This document shows, piece after piece, positions 1 through 8,004 of a DNA stretch of 64,000 nt. Source of the DNA: Pantoea sp. Lij88 (GTDB lineage Bacteria > Pseudomonadota > Gammaproteobacteria > Enterobacterales > Enterobacteriaceae); the NCBI RefSeq assembly GCF_030062155.1, contig NZ_CP118269.1, positions 2,046,001 through 2,110,000 of the forward strand, in the 5' to 3' direction. A program made the position numbers and the translations under genes. Below the pieces are notes generated by a model. It was not told the origin of the DNA and searched no databases. It saw only the letters and a program-made list of their open reading frames with translations. The first letter of the stretch is position 1, and each line of letters opens with the position of its first letter.

Positions 1-505
1 AGAACATAGCGTAAACGTTGGTTTTAAATGTCGCGTCAAAATCTTCCGTACTCAGCGTACGAATGGACTCATTAAATTGCTGGCGACCGGCGTTATTAAC
101 CAGAATATCCAGACCGCCTAATTTATCGGCGGCGTCTTTAACCAGCTGCTGACAGAATTCTTCAGAACGGATGTCGCCAGGAATAGCGAAAACTTTACGG
201 CCTTCCGCTTCGATTAATTTAATCACTTCATCGGCGTCGGGCTGTTCTTCCGGCAGATAGTTAATGACCACGTCTGCGCCTTCACGGGCATAAGCGATAG
301 CGACTGCGCGGCCAATACCGGAGTCACCACCGGTGATGAGCGCCTTGCGACCGGTCAGTCGGCCCGTGCCGCGATAGCTGGTTTCACCGTGGTCGGGAAC
401 CGGGATCATCTTGCTGGCAAGGCCTGGCGCCTGTTGTGGCTGATCCTCAAAGGGAGGCTTAGGAAATTGATCCAGATCGAGCGTCTTGTTAGTCGATGTA
501 GCCAT
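1..505 (-). CDS. SDR-family oxidoreductase (YghA-like), 3' end outside window
   Basis: This is the N-terminal 168 codons of a short-chain dehydrogenase/reductase; the gene runs off the left edge. The start at 505 has an AGGAGC ribosome site 6 bases upstream. A Pro-rich leader of about 40 residues (DLDQFPKPPFEDQPQQAPG) precedes the Rossmann fold, as in the YghA/YdaD-like stress SDRs. The fold shows TGGDSGIGRA (NAD(P)-binding glycine motif) and NNAG. The catalytic Tyr-Lys lies beyond the window. The substrate is unknown; family members are general aldehyde/ketone reductases often induced in stationary phase. A near-perfect CRP site lies just upstream, which suggests cAMP-dependent expression (inference). 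Confidence 0.85.
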   Translation of the reverse strand, partial: MATSTNKTLDLDQFPKPPFEDQPQQAPGLASKMIPVPDHGETSYRGTGRLTGRKALITGGDSGIGRAVAIAYAREGADVVINYLPEEQPDADEVIKLIEAEGRKVFAIPGDIRSEEFCQQLVKDAADKLGGLDILVNNAGRQQFNESIRTLSTEDFDATFKTNVYAMF

Positions 506-551
506 TGTATGCTCCTTGAACAGAGTTATCTGAGACATTAAGCCTGGCACA

Positions 552-573
552 AATGTGATATTTGTCACATCTG
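552..573. promoter_or_regulatory. CRP (cAMP receptor) binding site
   Basis: The core TGTGA-TATTTG-TCACA (554-569) is a perfect inverted repeat with the 6-base spacing of the CRP consensus and A/T flanks. Its centre lies about 56 bases upstream of the SDR start codon at 505, a position compatible with activation of a leftward promoter. Confidence 0.75.
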
Positions 574-754
574 ACTGCTGATTCATTGAGCAGGTAAAAC
601 CAGAGAAACTTAATAATGCAGATAAAGCGTAGTCATGAAATCGAAATTATGTGCCGCAGCGTCCGATTATTTTTCAGTGCGGGAAGGGGATATTTAAAGC
701 GAAGCGTGAAACGGCGTGAACATTATTTAAGCGCTATTAAGCGCATCGGCAGAA

Positions 755-779
755 ATAAAAAAAGGGCGGTTAGCCGCCG
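755..779 (-). terminator. Intrinsic terminator of the LacI-type gene
   Basis: Read leftward, GGCGG-CTAA-CCGCC is followed by a run of seven T. The stop codon of the repressor lies in the loop, so translation end and termination hairpin overlap. Confidence 0.75.
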
Positions 780-1804
780 CGAACCGAACCCCGCCAGACC
801 ACATCCACCGGATATATTCTGCGCTCCTGCTGCTGTTCATTTTTTGGCATCAGTGTGTCCGGTTGCGCTTCCGTCTCCACCAGCCAGGCAATCGCATCGC
901 GGGCGAACAGCTCCACCGGCTGGGCAAAGGTCGTGAGGTTGTATGAGGCCCAGCCCGACTGCGGAATGTTGTCGTGTCCCATGATGCAGAGATCGTCCGG
1001 GATGCGCAGCGCAAAGCGGTGACGCGCCTCATCCATAAACCCGCAGGCGAGCAGGTCGGTGGCGCAATAAACCGCATCGGGACGGACTTTACGGGTCAGC
1101 AGTCGCTGGGCCAGAATCTGTCCGCTTTCATAGGAGGTCGAGCCGAACCGCTCCACCTGCACCGTGACGCCTGCTTTCTGCGCCGCTGCCAGAAAATCCG
1201 CTTCACGCTTCAGCAGGCTCGGCGTGCCCGCCAGTGAATTCACAAAGGCGATGCGACTGCAGCCCGCCCGGACAAAAGCGTTAACCGCCATTTCGGCGGC
1301 GGGGCGGGAGTCGAGATTAATATTGAGCGTGCCGGGCAGGGACTCGTCGCGGTTAATCAGCACCAGATGCTGACCGTGCTTGTAGCAGAGTCGGGTAATG
1401 CCGCTGTCCGGCATACCGGAGAGAATAATCGAGGCGTCGGCGCGGAAATTAATCGCCTGCTGCAGCGCAGCGGAAACCCGCGCATCCGAACGGTCGGTGT
1501 TGATCAGCATCGCCACTTTTCCCGCTTCCTGCAGGTACTGGGTCATCCAGCGCACCAGGCTGGCACGGTAGGGCGTGTCCACCTCGGAGGCAATCAAGCA
1601 GACGATACCGCTGCGGTTGCGCACCAGGCCGCGTGCCAGATGATTGACGTGATAGCCCAGCTCTTCTGCCGCTTTCATCACCCGCTGACGGGTAGCCTCC
1701 GACACGCTGGCCCCTGGTGTAAAGGTGCGGGAGACCGCTGAACGGGAGACGCCCGCCCGGTCAGCGACATCCTGCGCACTCACCACCGCTTTAAGCTGCT
1801 GCAT
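770..1804 (-). CDS. LacI/GalR-family transcriptional repressor
   Basis: This 344-residue regulator has an N-terminal LacI helix-turn-helix (about residues 9-60: AQDVADRAGVSRSAVSRTF and a hinge helix near NHLARGLVRNRS), then a periplasmic-binding-protein-like effector domain. The start at 1804 is chosen because the HTH begins 8 residues later; the frame stays open upstream but that stretch has no domain match. It is divergent from the ABC-transporter operon at 2028, and palindromes lie in the shared intergenic space, so it probably represses that operon and itself. The effector is likely the transported sugar or sugar phosphate, which the sequence cannot settle. Confidence 0.85.
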   Translation of the reverse strand: MQQLKAVVSAQDVADRAGVSRSAVSRTFTPGASVSEATRQRVMKAAEELGYHVNHLARGLVRNRSGIVCLIASEVDTPYRASLVRWMTQYLQEAGKVAMLINTDRSDARVSAALQQAINFRADASIILSGMPDSGITRLCYKHGQHLVLINRDESLPGTLNINLDSRPAAEMAVNAFVRAGCSRIAFVNSLAGTPSLLKREADFLAAAQKAGVTVQVERFGSTSYESGQILAQRLLTRKVRPDAVYCATDLLACGFMDEARHRFALRIPDDLCIMGHDNIPQSGWASYNLTTFAQPVELFARDAIAWLVETEAQPDTLMPKNEQQQERRIYPVDVVWRGSVRGG

Positions 1805-1849
1805 CTTATTTCCCCGTCCCACCGTTGTCTGCACTGAGTCTGCCTGAAA

Positions 1850-1988
1850 TTGCAAGGCTGTGCAAAGCATCGCTGCACGCAAAGTGTTTCAAATTTGTGA
1901 CAGCGCCTGACAATTGCGTCACAACCGAATTGACAGTGTCGCCGGGTCGCCGTACTACTTTGCGCATACGTTTGCACACATGTGCAAA
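1850..1988. promoter_or_regulatory. Divergent regulatory region with LacI-type operator
   Basis: TTTGCACACATGTGCAAA at 1971-1988 is an 18-bp palindrome with a single central mismatch, 40 bases before the binding-protein start. A weaker inverted repeat, TTGCA-N6-TGCAA, lies at 1850-1865 near the repressor start. The two centres are about 122 bp apart. Both carry the TTGCA/TGCAA arms, so they are plausible paired operators for the LacI-type regulator. Confidence 0.55.
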
Positions 1989-2027
1989 AGCTGGCGCACC
2001 TGCGTCATCCAGCCCCAGGAGAACATC

Positions 2028-3053
2028 ATGCGTTATTCCTCTCTGCTCGCTGCTGTCATTGTCTGCCCTATGATGCCGTTTGCTGCCTCGGCGGCCGGTA
2101 ACCTGAATATGATCTGCTCTGCGGATGTGGTGGTGTGCGAACAGATGACCACGCTGTTCAGTCAGAGTCATCCTGATATCAAACTCAGTATGGTGCGGCT
2201 CTCTGCCGGTGAAGCCTATGCCCGTATCCGCAGTGAAGCACGCAATCCCCGTACCGATATCTGGTGGGCGGGCACCGGGGATCCGCACATGCAGGCCGCC
2301 GAAGAGGGCTTAACCCAGGCCTATAAATCCCCCTTGCTCGACCAGCAGCAGCCCTGGTCACAAAAAGTGGCGGAGATCTCCGGTTATCGCACCGTGGGCG
2401 TCTATGCCGGTGCGCTGGGCTGGGGCTACAACACTAAACTGCTGGCAGAGAAAAAGCTGAAAGTCCCGGCCTGCTGGGCTGATTTACTCGACCCCGGCTT
2501 TAAAGGCGAGATTCAGATCGCCAATCCCAATTCTTCCGGCACGGCCTATAACACCCTGGCGACGCTGGTGCAGATCATGGGTGAAGACAAAGCCTTCGAT
2601 TACCTGAAGAAGCTCAACGCCAACATCTCGCAATATACCAAGTCCGGCTCGGCCCCGGTCAAAGCCGCCGCGCGTGGTGAAACCACCATCGGGATTGTCT
2701 TTATGCACGATGCCGTGGCGATGGAAGTGGATGGCTTCCCGATTAAGCCCGTCGCGCCCTGTGAAGGCACCGGCTATGAGATTGGTTCGATGTCGATCAT
2801 CAAAGGGACACGCAATCTGGCAAACGCCAAAGCCTGGTATGACTGGGCGCTCAGCGCTGAGGCGCAGTCGCACATGAAAGACGCGAAATCGTTCCAGCTG
2901 CCCTCAAACCGCAAAGCGGAGATCTCTGAATACGCGCCGCGCTTCGAAAACATCAAGCTGATCGACTACGACTTCAAAACCTATGGCGACTCGGCAAAAC
3001 GCAAAGCGCTGCTGGGCCGCTGGGATAAAGAGATTGGTGCCAGCGCGCAATAA
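2028..3053 (+). CDS. ABC transporter periplasmic binding protein, AfuA/FbpA-like
   Basis: This 341-residue protein has a Sec signal peptide (about residues 1-22, ending ASAAG) and the class of periplasmic fold used by Fe3+ (FbpA) and sugar-phosphate (AfuA) carriers, with the motifs DIWWAGTGDPHMQA and GYNTKLL. The start at 2028 follows CAGGAGA by 7 bases; the longer upstream frame would put non-signal residues before the signal peptide. It is the first gene of a four-gene operon with a fused permease, an ATPase and an inositol-phosphatase-like enzyme. There is no Fur box, and there is a LacI repressor and a phosphatase, so I favour a phosphorylated sugar or polyol over iron. That is inference. 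Confidence 0.8.
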   Translation: MRYSSLLAAVIVCPMMPFAASAAGNLNMICSADVVVCEQMTTLFSQSHPDIKLSMVRLSAGEAYARIRSEARNPRTDIWWAGTGDPHMQAAEEGLTQAYKSPLLDQQQPWSQKVAEISGYRTVGVYAGALGWGYNTKLLAEKKLKVPACWADLLDPGFKGEIQIANPNSSGTAYNTLATLVQIMGEDKAFDYLKKLNANISQYTKSGSAPVKAAARGETTIGIVFMHDAVAMEVDGFPIKPVAPCEGTGYEIGSMSIIKGTRNLANAKAWYDWALSAEAQSHMKDAKSFQLPSNRKAEISEYAPRFENIKLIDYDFKTYGDSAKRKALLGRWDKEIGASAQ

Positions 3054-3064
3054 CGGGGGTATCA

Positions 3065-3087
3065 GCCCGGCCTTCTGCGCCGGGTTT
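3065..3087 (+). terminator. Hairpin between binding protein and permease genes
   Basis: CCCGGC-CTTCTGC-GCCGGG is followed by TTT. It is weak as a terminator. Such hairpins often lower expression of membrane subunits relative to the binding protein, so partial attenuation or mRNA stabilisation is the likely role. Confidence 0.4.
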
Positions 3088-3141
3088 GTGCCAGACCGCG
3101 GTGGCGTAAGCCTGATGTCCGCTTCCTGATCGAGGTGATTT

Positions 3142-5367
3142 ATGAATGCGCACAATCGTCGCTTAACCGGCGCGCTGCTGGCGGGAGCCATCGCGCTGAC
3201 GCTGCTGCCCTGGTATAGCCTGGAGCAGGGCTTCTTCAGTGGGGACTGGCTGTTCAGCTTTTGGGGTGATGAGAACAACGCACCGGCGCTGGGGCAGCTC
3301 ACGTTACACCGCTGGCTGAGCATCGCCGTGGCGATGTGGCTGCTCTCTGCGGCCAGCGTTTTAGTGCCGCCCGGCCACACGCGCAGCACGCTGCTGCTGC
3401 TGTTCAGCGTCGCGGGCATCCTGTTTCTGGTACTGGAAGGGCATGCCATCGGATTCAGCGGCTGGAGCTGGCTGTGGCTGGAGACTCTCTTTGGCCCGCT
3501 GGCACAGGGGCAACCGGCGATGGGTGCGGGTGCACTGCTGTTGCTGACCGTATTTTTACTGATCTTCGCCTTTGCGCTGGCAGAGCGTGGCGTGCTGAAA
3601 GGCGATGCCTTTGTAGTGGCGTCGATTGTGCTGCTGGTGGCGCTGGTGACGACCTTTGTGCTCTATCCGGTGCTGAGCCTGTTTGTCGCCTCGGTGCAGG
3701 ATATTGATGGCAGCTTCAAACCGGACGGACTGATTGCCAATATGCAGGACCCGGCCATCTGGAGTCTCTCCTGTTTCACCGGTGGCACCTGCGGTACCGC
3801 CTGGCGCACGCTGGGACTGGCGCTGATGACCGCCAGTGGTTCTACACTGCTGGGCCTGGCGTTTGCGCTGGCGGCCACGCGCACCTCGCTGCCGTGCAAG
3901 AAAGCGCTGCGGATGCTGACCATTCTGCCGATTATCACGCCGCCATTTGTTATCGGGCTGGCGCTGATCCTGCTGTTTGGCCGCTCCGGCGTGGTGACAG
4001 AATCCCTGGCGACGCTGTTCGGTATCGAGCCGGGCCGCTGGCTCTATGGCATGACTGGCATCTGGATTGCGCAGGTGCTGTCATTTACCCCAATCGCGTT
4101 CCTGGTGCTGATTGGTGTGGTCGAGGGCGTCAGCCCGTCACTGGAAGAGGCATCACAGACCCTGCGTGCCAGCCGCTGGCGCACGTTCTCCCGCATCTCG
4201 CTGCCGCTGATGGCGCCAGGGCTGGCCAACGCTTTCTTGATTAGCTTTATCGAAAGCATGGCTGATTTCGGTAACCCGATGGTGCTGGGTGGCAGTCACG
4301 GCGTGCTCTCAACCGAAATCTTCTTCTCCGTGGTTGGCGCACAGAACGACCCGAGCCGCGCGGCGGTGCTGGCGATGATCCTGCTGGGCTTCACCCTGAC
4401 GGCATTTCTGGTGCAGCGCGTCTGGCTCTCCGGCAAAAGCTTCGCCACCGTGACCGGCAAAGGCGACGGCGGCCGTCATGTGATGCTGCCGCGTCCGGTG
4501 CGCTACAGCGTCTATGGCATGGTGATCCCGTGGGGGCTCTTCACGCTGGTGATCTACGGCATGATCATGATTGGCGGCTTTGTGCAGTCGTGGGGGCTGA
4601 ATAACAACCTGACGCTGGATCACTATATCCGCGCCTTCAGCATCAGCGTGAACCAGGGGCAACTGGTCTGGAGCGGCGTCGCCTGGAACTCCTTCTGGAC
4701 CACGCTGGAGATTGCCCTGATCGCCGCGCCGCTCACCGCCATTGTGGGGCTGCTGACCGCCTGGCTGATTGTGCGGCAGAAGTTTGCGGGCCGTCAGACC
4801 TTTGAATTCATGCTGATGCTGAGCTTCGCCATTCCCGGCACGGTCATCGGCGTGAGTTATGTGATGGCCTATAACCTGCCGCCGCTGGAGATTACCGGCA
4901 CCGCGATGATCCTGATCGCCTGCTTTGTGTTCCGTAATATGCCGGTTGGCGTGCGTGGCGGGATTGCAGCGATGAGCCAGCTGGATAAAAGCCTGGATGA
5001 AGCCTCGCTTACGCTGGGTGCCAACAGTTTCCGCACCCTGCGCAAAGTGGTGCTGCCGCTGCTGAAACCGGCGATCAGCGCCGCGCTGGTCTACGCCTTT
5101 GTGCGGGCCATTACCTCGATCAGCGCGGTGATTTTCCTGGTCAGCGCCCAGTACAACATGGCGACCTCTTACATTGTCGGGCTGGTAGAGAACGGTGAGT
5201 ATGGCGTCGCGATTGCCTACTCCTCGGTTCTGATCGTGGTGATGCTGCTGGTCATTGGCCTGTTCCAGCTGCTGGTGGGCGAACGCCGCCTGCGCCGCGC
5301 AACCCAACCGGCGGTGATCGTTGCCGCACCCTCTGCATCCACTCTGACTCAGGAGAGAGCCGTATGA
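3142..5367 (+). CDS. ABC transporter permease, two fused membrane domains (FbpB/ThiP type)
   Basis: At 741 residues this is a duplicated inner-membrane permease. Many hydrophobic helices are visible, and there are two EAA loops that contact the ATPase: EEASQTLRASRWRTFSRI near residue 335 and DEASLTLGANSFRTLRKV near residue 620. This arrangement is typical of Fe3+, thiamine and AfuB-like transporters, where one polypeptide supplies both membrane halves. The N-terminal 120 residues add extra membrane segments. It starts after GAGGTGAT and overlaps the ATPase gene by 4 bases (ATGA), which indicates translational coupling. Confidence 0.88.
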   Translation: MNAHNRRLTGALLAGAIALTLLPWYSLEQGFFSGDWLFSFWGDENNAPALGQLTLHRWLSIAVAMWLLSAASVLVPPGHTRSTLLLLFSVAGILFLVLEGHAIGFSGWSWLWLETLFGPLAQGQPAMGAGALLLLTVFLLIFAFALAERGVLKGDAFVVASIVLLVALVTTFVLYPVLSLFVASVQDIDGSFKPDGLIANMQDPAIWSLSCFTGGTCGTAWRTLGLALMTASGSTLLGLAFALAATRTSLPCKKALRMLTILPIITPPFVIGLALILLFGRSGVVTESLATLFGIEPGRWLYGMTGIWIAQVLSFTPIAFLVLIGVVEGVSPSLEEASQTLRASRWRTFSRISLPLMAPGLANAFLISFIESMADFGNPMVLGGSHGVLSTEIFFSVVGAQNDPSRAAVLAMILLGFTLTAFLVQRVWLSGKSFATVTGKGDGGRHVMLPRPVRYSVYGMVIPWGLFTLVIYGMIMIGGFVQSWGLNNNLTLDHYIRAFSISVNQGQLVWSGVAWNSFWTTLEIALIAAPLTAIVGLLTAWLIVRQKFAGRQTFEFMLMLSFAIPGTVIGVSYVMAYNLPPLEITGTAMILIACFVFRNMPVGVRGGIAAMSQLDKSLDEASLTLGANSFRTLRKVVLPLLKPAISAALVYAFVRAITSISAVIFLVSAQYNMATSYIVGLVENGEYGVAIAYSSVLIVVMLLVIGLFQLLVGERRLRRATQPAVIVAAPSASTLTQERAV

Positions 5368-6425
5368 CGACCATTAACGCCGGATCGGTGGTGTTTGAAC
5401 ATGTCGCGAAGCGTTTTGCTGGTTTTACTGCGGTGCCGGATCTGTCGCTCACCGTGGAGCCGGGTACGCTGGTGACGCTGCTCGGTCCGTCCGGCTGCGG
5501 CAAGACCACCACGCTGCGGCTGCTGGCCGGGCTGGAGCATCCCACCTCAGGACGGATTCTGATTGGCGGCAAAGATGTGACTCATCTGCCGGCCAACGAA
5601 CGTGACGTGGCGATGGTGTTTCAGTCCTATGCGCTGTTTCCCCATATGAACGCCATCGACAACATTCTTTACGGGCTGCTCTCCTCAGGCATGAACAAAC
5701 GCGAGGCGCAGGACAGGGCGCGCGAGGGGCTGAAGCTGGTGGGGCTGGAGAATCAGGGTCAGCGGCTGCCATCCGAACTTTCCGGCGGACAGCAGCAGCG
5801 TATTGCGGTGGCACGCGCGCTGGTGCTGGAGCCGCAGGTGCTGCTGCTCGATGAGCCACTGTCGAACCTCGATGAGCGTCTGCGCCGTCGGGTGCGCACC
5901 GATATTCGCGATCTGCAGCAGCGGCTCGGCTTTACCGCCGTCTACGTGACCCATGACCAGGAGGAAGCGCTGGCGGTCTCCGATAAGATTATTGTCATGA
6001 AAGAGGGGGATATTGCTCAGCAGGGCGCGCCGGAGACGCTTTACCACTCGCCCAACTCGGTCTTCATCGCCGACTTTATGGGAGAGGCGAACATTCTGCC
6101 CTGTGAAGTGGAACAGGCGGATGCGGATGACGCGCTGGTCCGTCTGGGTAATCAGCGCTTCCGGGTGCGGGGGGCGGGCGCAAAAACCGGCAGTGCCCAG
6201 CTGGCGGTACGGCCGCAGTTTATTACCCTGTCCGGCGACGGCCAGGGCGCGTTGCAGGGTGAAGTGATTCACAGTACCTGGCTGGGTGATCATATCGAAT
6301 ATGAAGTCGCTACCGAACTGGGCGCGCTGTTCATTATCGATCCGCAGATGGAACAGCGTATGCCGCTCGCCACCACGGTCGGCGTTAACTTTAAGCCGCA
6401 GGGCCTTGCCCTGATTGCCCGTTAA
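5364..6425 (+). CDS. ABC transporter ATP-binding protein (FbpC/PotA/AfuC-like)
   Basis: This 353-residue ATPase has Walker A GPSGCGKTT (41-49), a Q-loop at VFQSYALF (about 85-92), the signature LSGGQ (139-143), Walker B LLLDEP (160-165) and a switch His in THDQEEAL. A C-terminal TOBE-type regulatory domain (about 240-350) follows. It powers the fused permease encoded immediately upstream and is the third gene of the operon. Confidence 0.9.
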   Translation: MTTINAGSVVFEHVAKRFAGFTAVPDLSLTVEPGTLVTLLGPSGCGKTTTLRLLAGLEHPTSGRILIGGKDVTHLPANERDVAMVFQSYALFPHMNAIDNILYGLLSSGMNKREAQDRAREGLKLVGLENQGQRLPSELSGGQQQRIAVARALVLEPQVLLLDEPLSNLDERLRRRVRTDIRDLQQRLGFTAVYVTHDQEEALAVSDKIIVMKEGDIAQQGAPETLYHSPNSVFIADFMGEANILPCEVEQADADDALVRLGNQRFRVRGAGAKTGSAQLAVRPQFITLSGDGQGALQGEVIHSTWLGDHIEYEVATELGALFIIDPQMEQRMPLATTVGVNFKPQGLALIAR

Positions 6426-6448
6426 TCTGATTAATTCGAGGAGTTCGC

Positions 6449-7240
6449 ATGGAATCGCAGGAAATAATGGCGCGACTGGCTTTAGCGGAAGCCGTGGCCC
6501 GCGAAGGTGGCGCGACCGCGTTATCGTACTTTAACCGCCGCGACACGCTGGTGGTGGAGACCAAATACGATTTGCAGGATGTGGTGTCGATTGCCGACCG
6601 TGAAGTGGAGCAGCTGATCGCCAGCCGTATCCGGGATGCGTTTCCCGATGATGGCTTTCTGGGTGAGGAGTCGGGTCTGCAGGCGGGAACCTCTGACTAT
6701 ACCTGGGTGGTTGATCCGATCGATGGCACCAGCCCGTTTCTCAATGGGATGCCGAGCTGGTGTGTTTCCGTCGCGGTACTGCGCGGCGATGTACCGGTCA
6801 TCGGGGTGATTTTCGCCCCCACCTATGAGGAGTGCTACGTGGCAGCACTGGGGCAGGGCGCGACGCTGAACGGTCGTCGTCTGCAGGTCGATCCCACACG
6901 CACGCTGCAAAACCACGTCACCGGCTTTGGGGCCAACAGCTATGTCAGTCCGCAGCAGGTGGGCGAGATTGTGGCAGCACTGCTGTCGGCGGGCGGTAAC
7001 TTTATCCGCATTGGCTCGGGCGCGCTGATGCTGGCGTGGGTCGCCGCCGGTCGGGTCGTGGGGTACTACGAACCTTATATGCACGCCTGGGATTGCCTGG
7101 CGGGTTACTGCCTGGTGAAAGAGGCGGGCGGCTGGTATCACCCGTTCAACACCGAAGGCGACCGCATCACCAAAGGGGCGCAGGTTCTTGCTGTCGCGCC
7201 TGGGGCCGAGGCGGACCTGCGGCGCATCGCGGGTTTGTGA
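6449..7240 (+). CDS. Inositol-monophosphatase-family phosphatase
   Basis: This 263-residue Mg2+-dependent phosphatase carries the metal-binding EES motif (73-75), DPIDGTSPF (89-97) and a C-terminal WDCLAGYCLVKEAGG block, matching inositol monophosphatase/CysQ/histidinol-phosphatase-like enzymes. It is the fourth gene of the ABC operon, 23 bases after the ATPase stop with a GAGGAG site. Dephosphorylating the imported compound, or an intermediate made from it, would fit the operon. The exact substrate is unknown. Confidence 0.85.
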   Translation: MESQEIMARLALAEAVAREGGATALSYFNRRDTLVVETKYDLQDVVSIADREVEQLIASRIRDAFPDDGFLGEESGLQAGTSDYTWVVDPIDGTSPFLNGMPSWCVSVAVLRGDVPVIGVIFAPTYEECYVAALGQGATLNGRRLQVDPTRTLQNHVTGFGANSYVSPQQVGEIVAALLSAGGNFIRIGSGALMLAWVAAGRVVGYYEPYMHAWDCLAGYCLVKEAGGWYHPFNTEGDRITKGAQVLAVAPGAEADLRRIAGL

Positions 7241-7269
7241 CCCTGTCACGCTGGCTGCATTAATTGTGG

Positions 7270-7579
7270 TCAGCGTCGTTCAATTACCCTGAGCGTTTTC
7301 GTCAGGTCGTGACGCTGCATCCCGGTCTGCGGAAAATCGGGCAGGGACATCTGCTGCGGATAACCCTGCTTTTGATAAAACGGCAGTGCCTGAAAGCTGA
7401 AGGTATCCACCCGCACAAAGAGACCTACCATCTTAGCCGCCTCCTGTACCCCGTTGAGAAACCGACAGCGGGTCCGCGTTCTTCCGACTGATGAACTGTC
7501 GGTTGTAAGCCCCTAATCCTGCCAGCAATTCTCCCCGGTCGTTGTCGTCTTCCTGATGAGCAAGGGTAAATGTGCTCAT
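7270..7579 (-). pseudogene. GNAT acetyltransferase remnant, internally deleted
   Basis: Read leftward from ATG 7579 (AGAGGAAC site upstream), the frame gives MSTFTLAHQEDDNDRGELLA and about 35 residues before a stop. In another frame the 3' end encodes [20 protein letters not shown] and [13 protein letters not shown], a typical GNAT C-terminus. The central acetyl-CoA-binding part is missing, so this is a decayed acetyltransferase with an internal deletion and frameshift. It lies between the phosphatase and the hip operators. Confidence 0.65.
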
Positions 7580-7607
7580 CCGGTTCCTCTCATATCCGTG
7601 TCTTTTT

Positions 7608-7709
7608 TATCCCCTGCAAAGGATAATTTCGCATTTATCCCCTTAAGGGTATAAAGTAATTATTATCCCCTTTGAGGGATAAAGTGTGATTTATACCCTA
7701 TCGGGGATA
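7608..7709. promoter_or_regulatory. Four HipB operators at 28-bp spacing
   Basis: Four 18-bp sites follow the enterobacterial HipB pattern TATCC-N8-GGATA: TATCCCCTGCAAAGGATA (7608), TATCCCCTTAAGGGTATA (7636), TATCCCCTTTGAGGGATA (7664) and TATACCCTATCGGGGATA (7692). The first and third are exact; the second and fourth have one arm substitution each. Starts are exactly 28 bp apart. They precede hipB by 46 bases and surely cover its promoter, giving cooperative autorepression by HipB/HipBA (known for E. coli). Confidence 0.9.
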
Positions 7710-7755
7710 ATGCGCCTGCGCTATGCTTACAGCCTGTGATCAGAGGAGTCACCCC

Positions 7756-8004
7756 ATGATATATAGCCCGCTACAGCTGGCGAACCGGCTGAAGCTTATC
7801 CGCCAGCGCAATGGCTGGACCCAGAGTGAGCTGGCGAAAAAGGTGGGCCTGAAACAGGCCACCATCTCTCACTTTGAAAATGCGCCTGACAGCACTTCGC
7901 TGGCCACCCTGTTTAAGCTGTTACAGGCGCTGGAAGTGAGTCTGGACGTTCAGGAGAAAGAGGAGGTCACAGCACCTCCCGTGCATGGTGAGGATGAGTG
8001 GTAA
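7756..8004 (+). CDS. hipB: HipB antitoxin / repressor
   Basis: This 82-residue XRE/Cro-type helix-turn-helix protein (about 15-70: LIRQRNGWTQSELAKKVGLKQ and further) has a short acidic C-terminal tail. It is the antitoxin and DNA-binding autorepressor of the hip module. The start at 7756 follows AGAGGAG; an in-frame ATG at 7735 would add sequence without support. The stop codon overlaps the hipA start by one base (TAATG). Confidence 0.9.
   Translation: MIYSPLQLANRLKLIRQRNGWTQSELAKKVGLKQATISHFENAPDSTSLATLFKLLQALEVSLDVQEKEEVTAPPVHGEDEW

Noticed and set aside
616..936. 106-codon plus-strand frame over the end of the LacI-type gene
   Set aside because: It overlaps the terminator and the coding end of the repressor, lacks a ribosome site and has the composition of a shadow frame.
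4309..5307. 332-codon minus-strand frame inside the permease gene
   Set aside because: It is His/Gln-rich antisense to a high-GC coding region, a typical shadow with no start signal.
7264..7491. 75-codon plus-strand frame before hipB
   Set aside because: It is antisense to the acetyltransferase remnant, whose protein-like pieces explain the sequence better.
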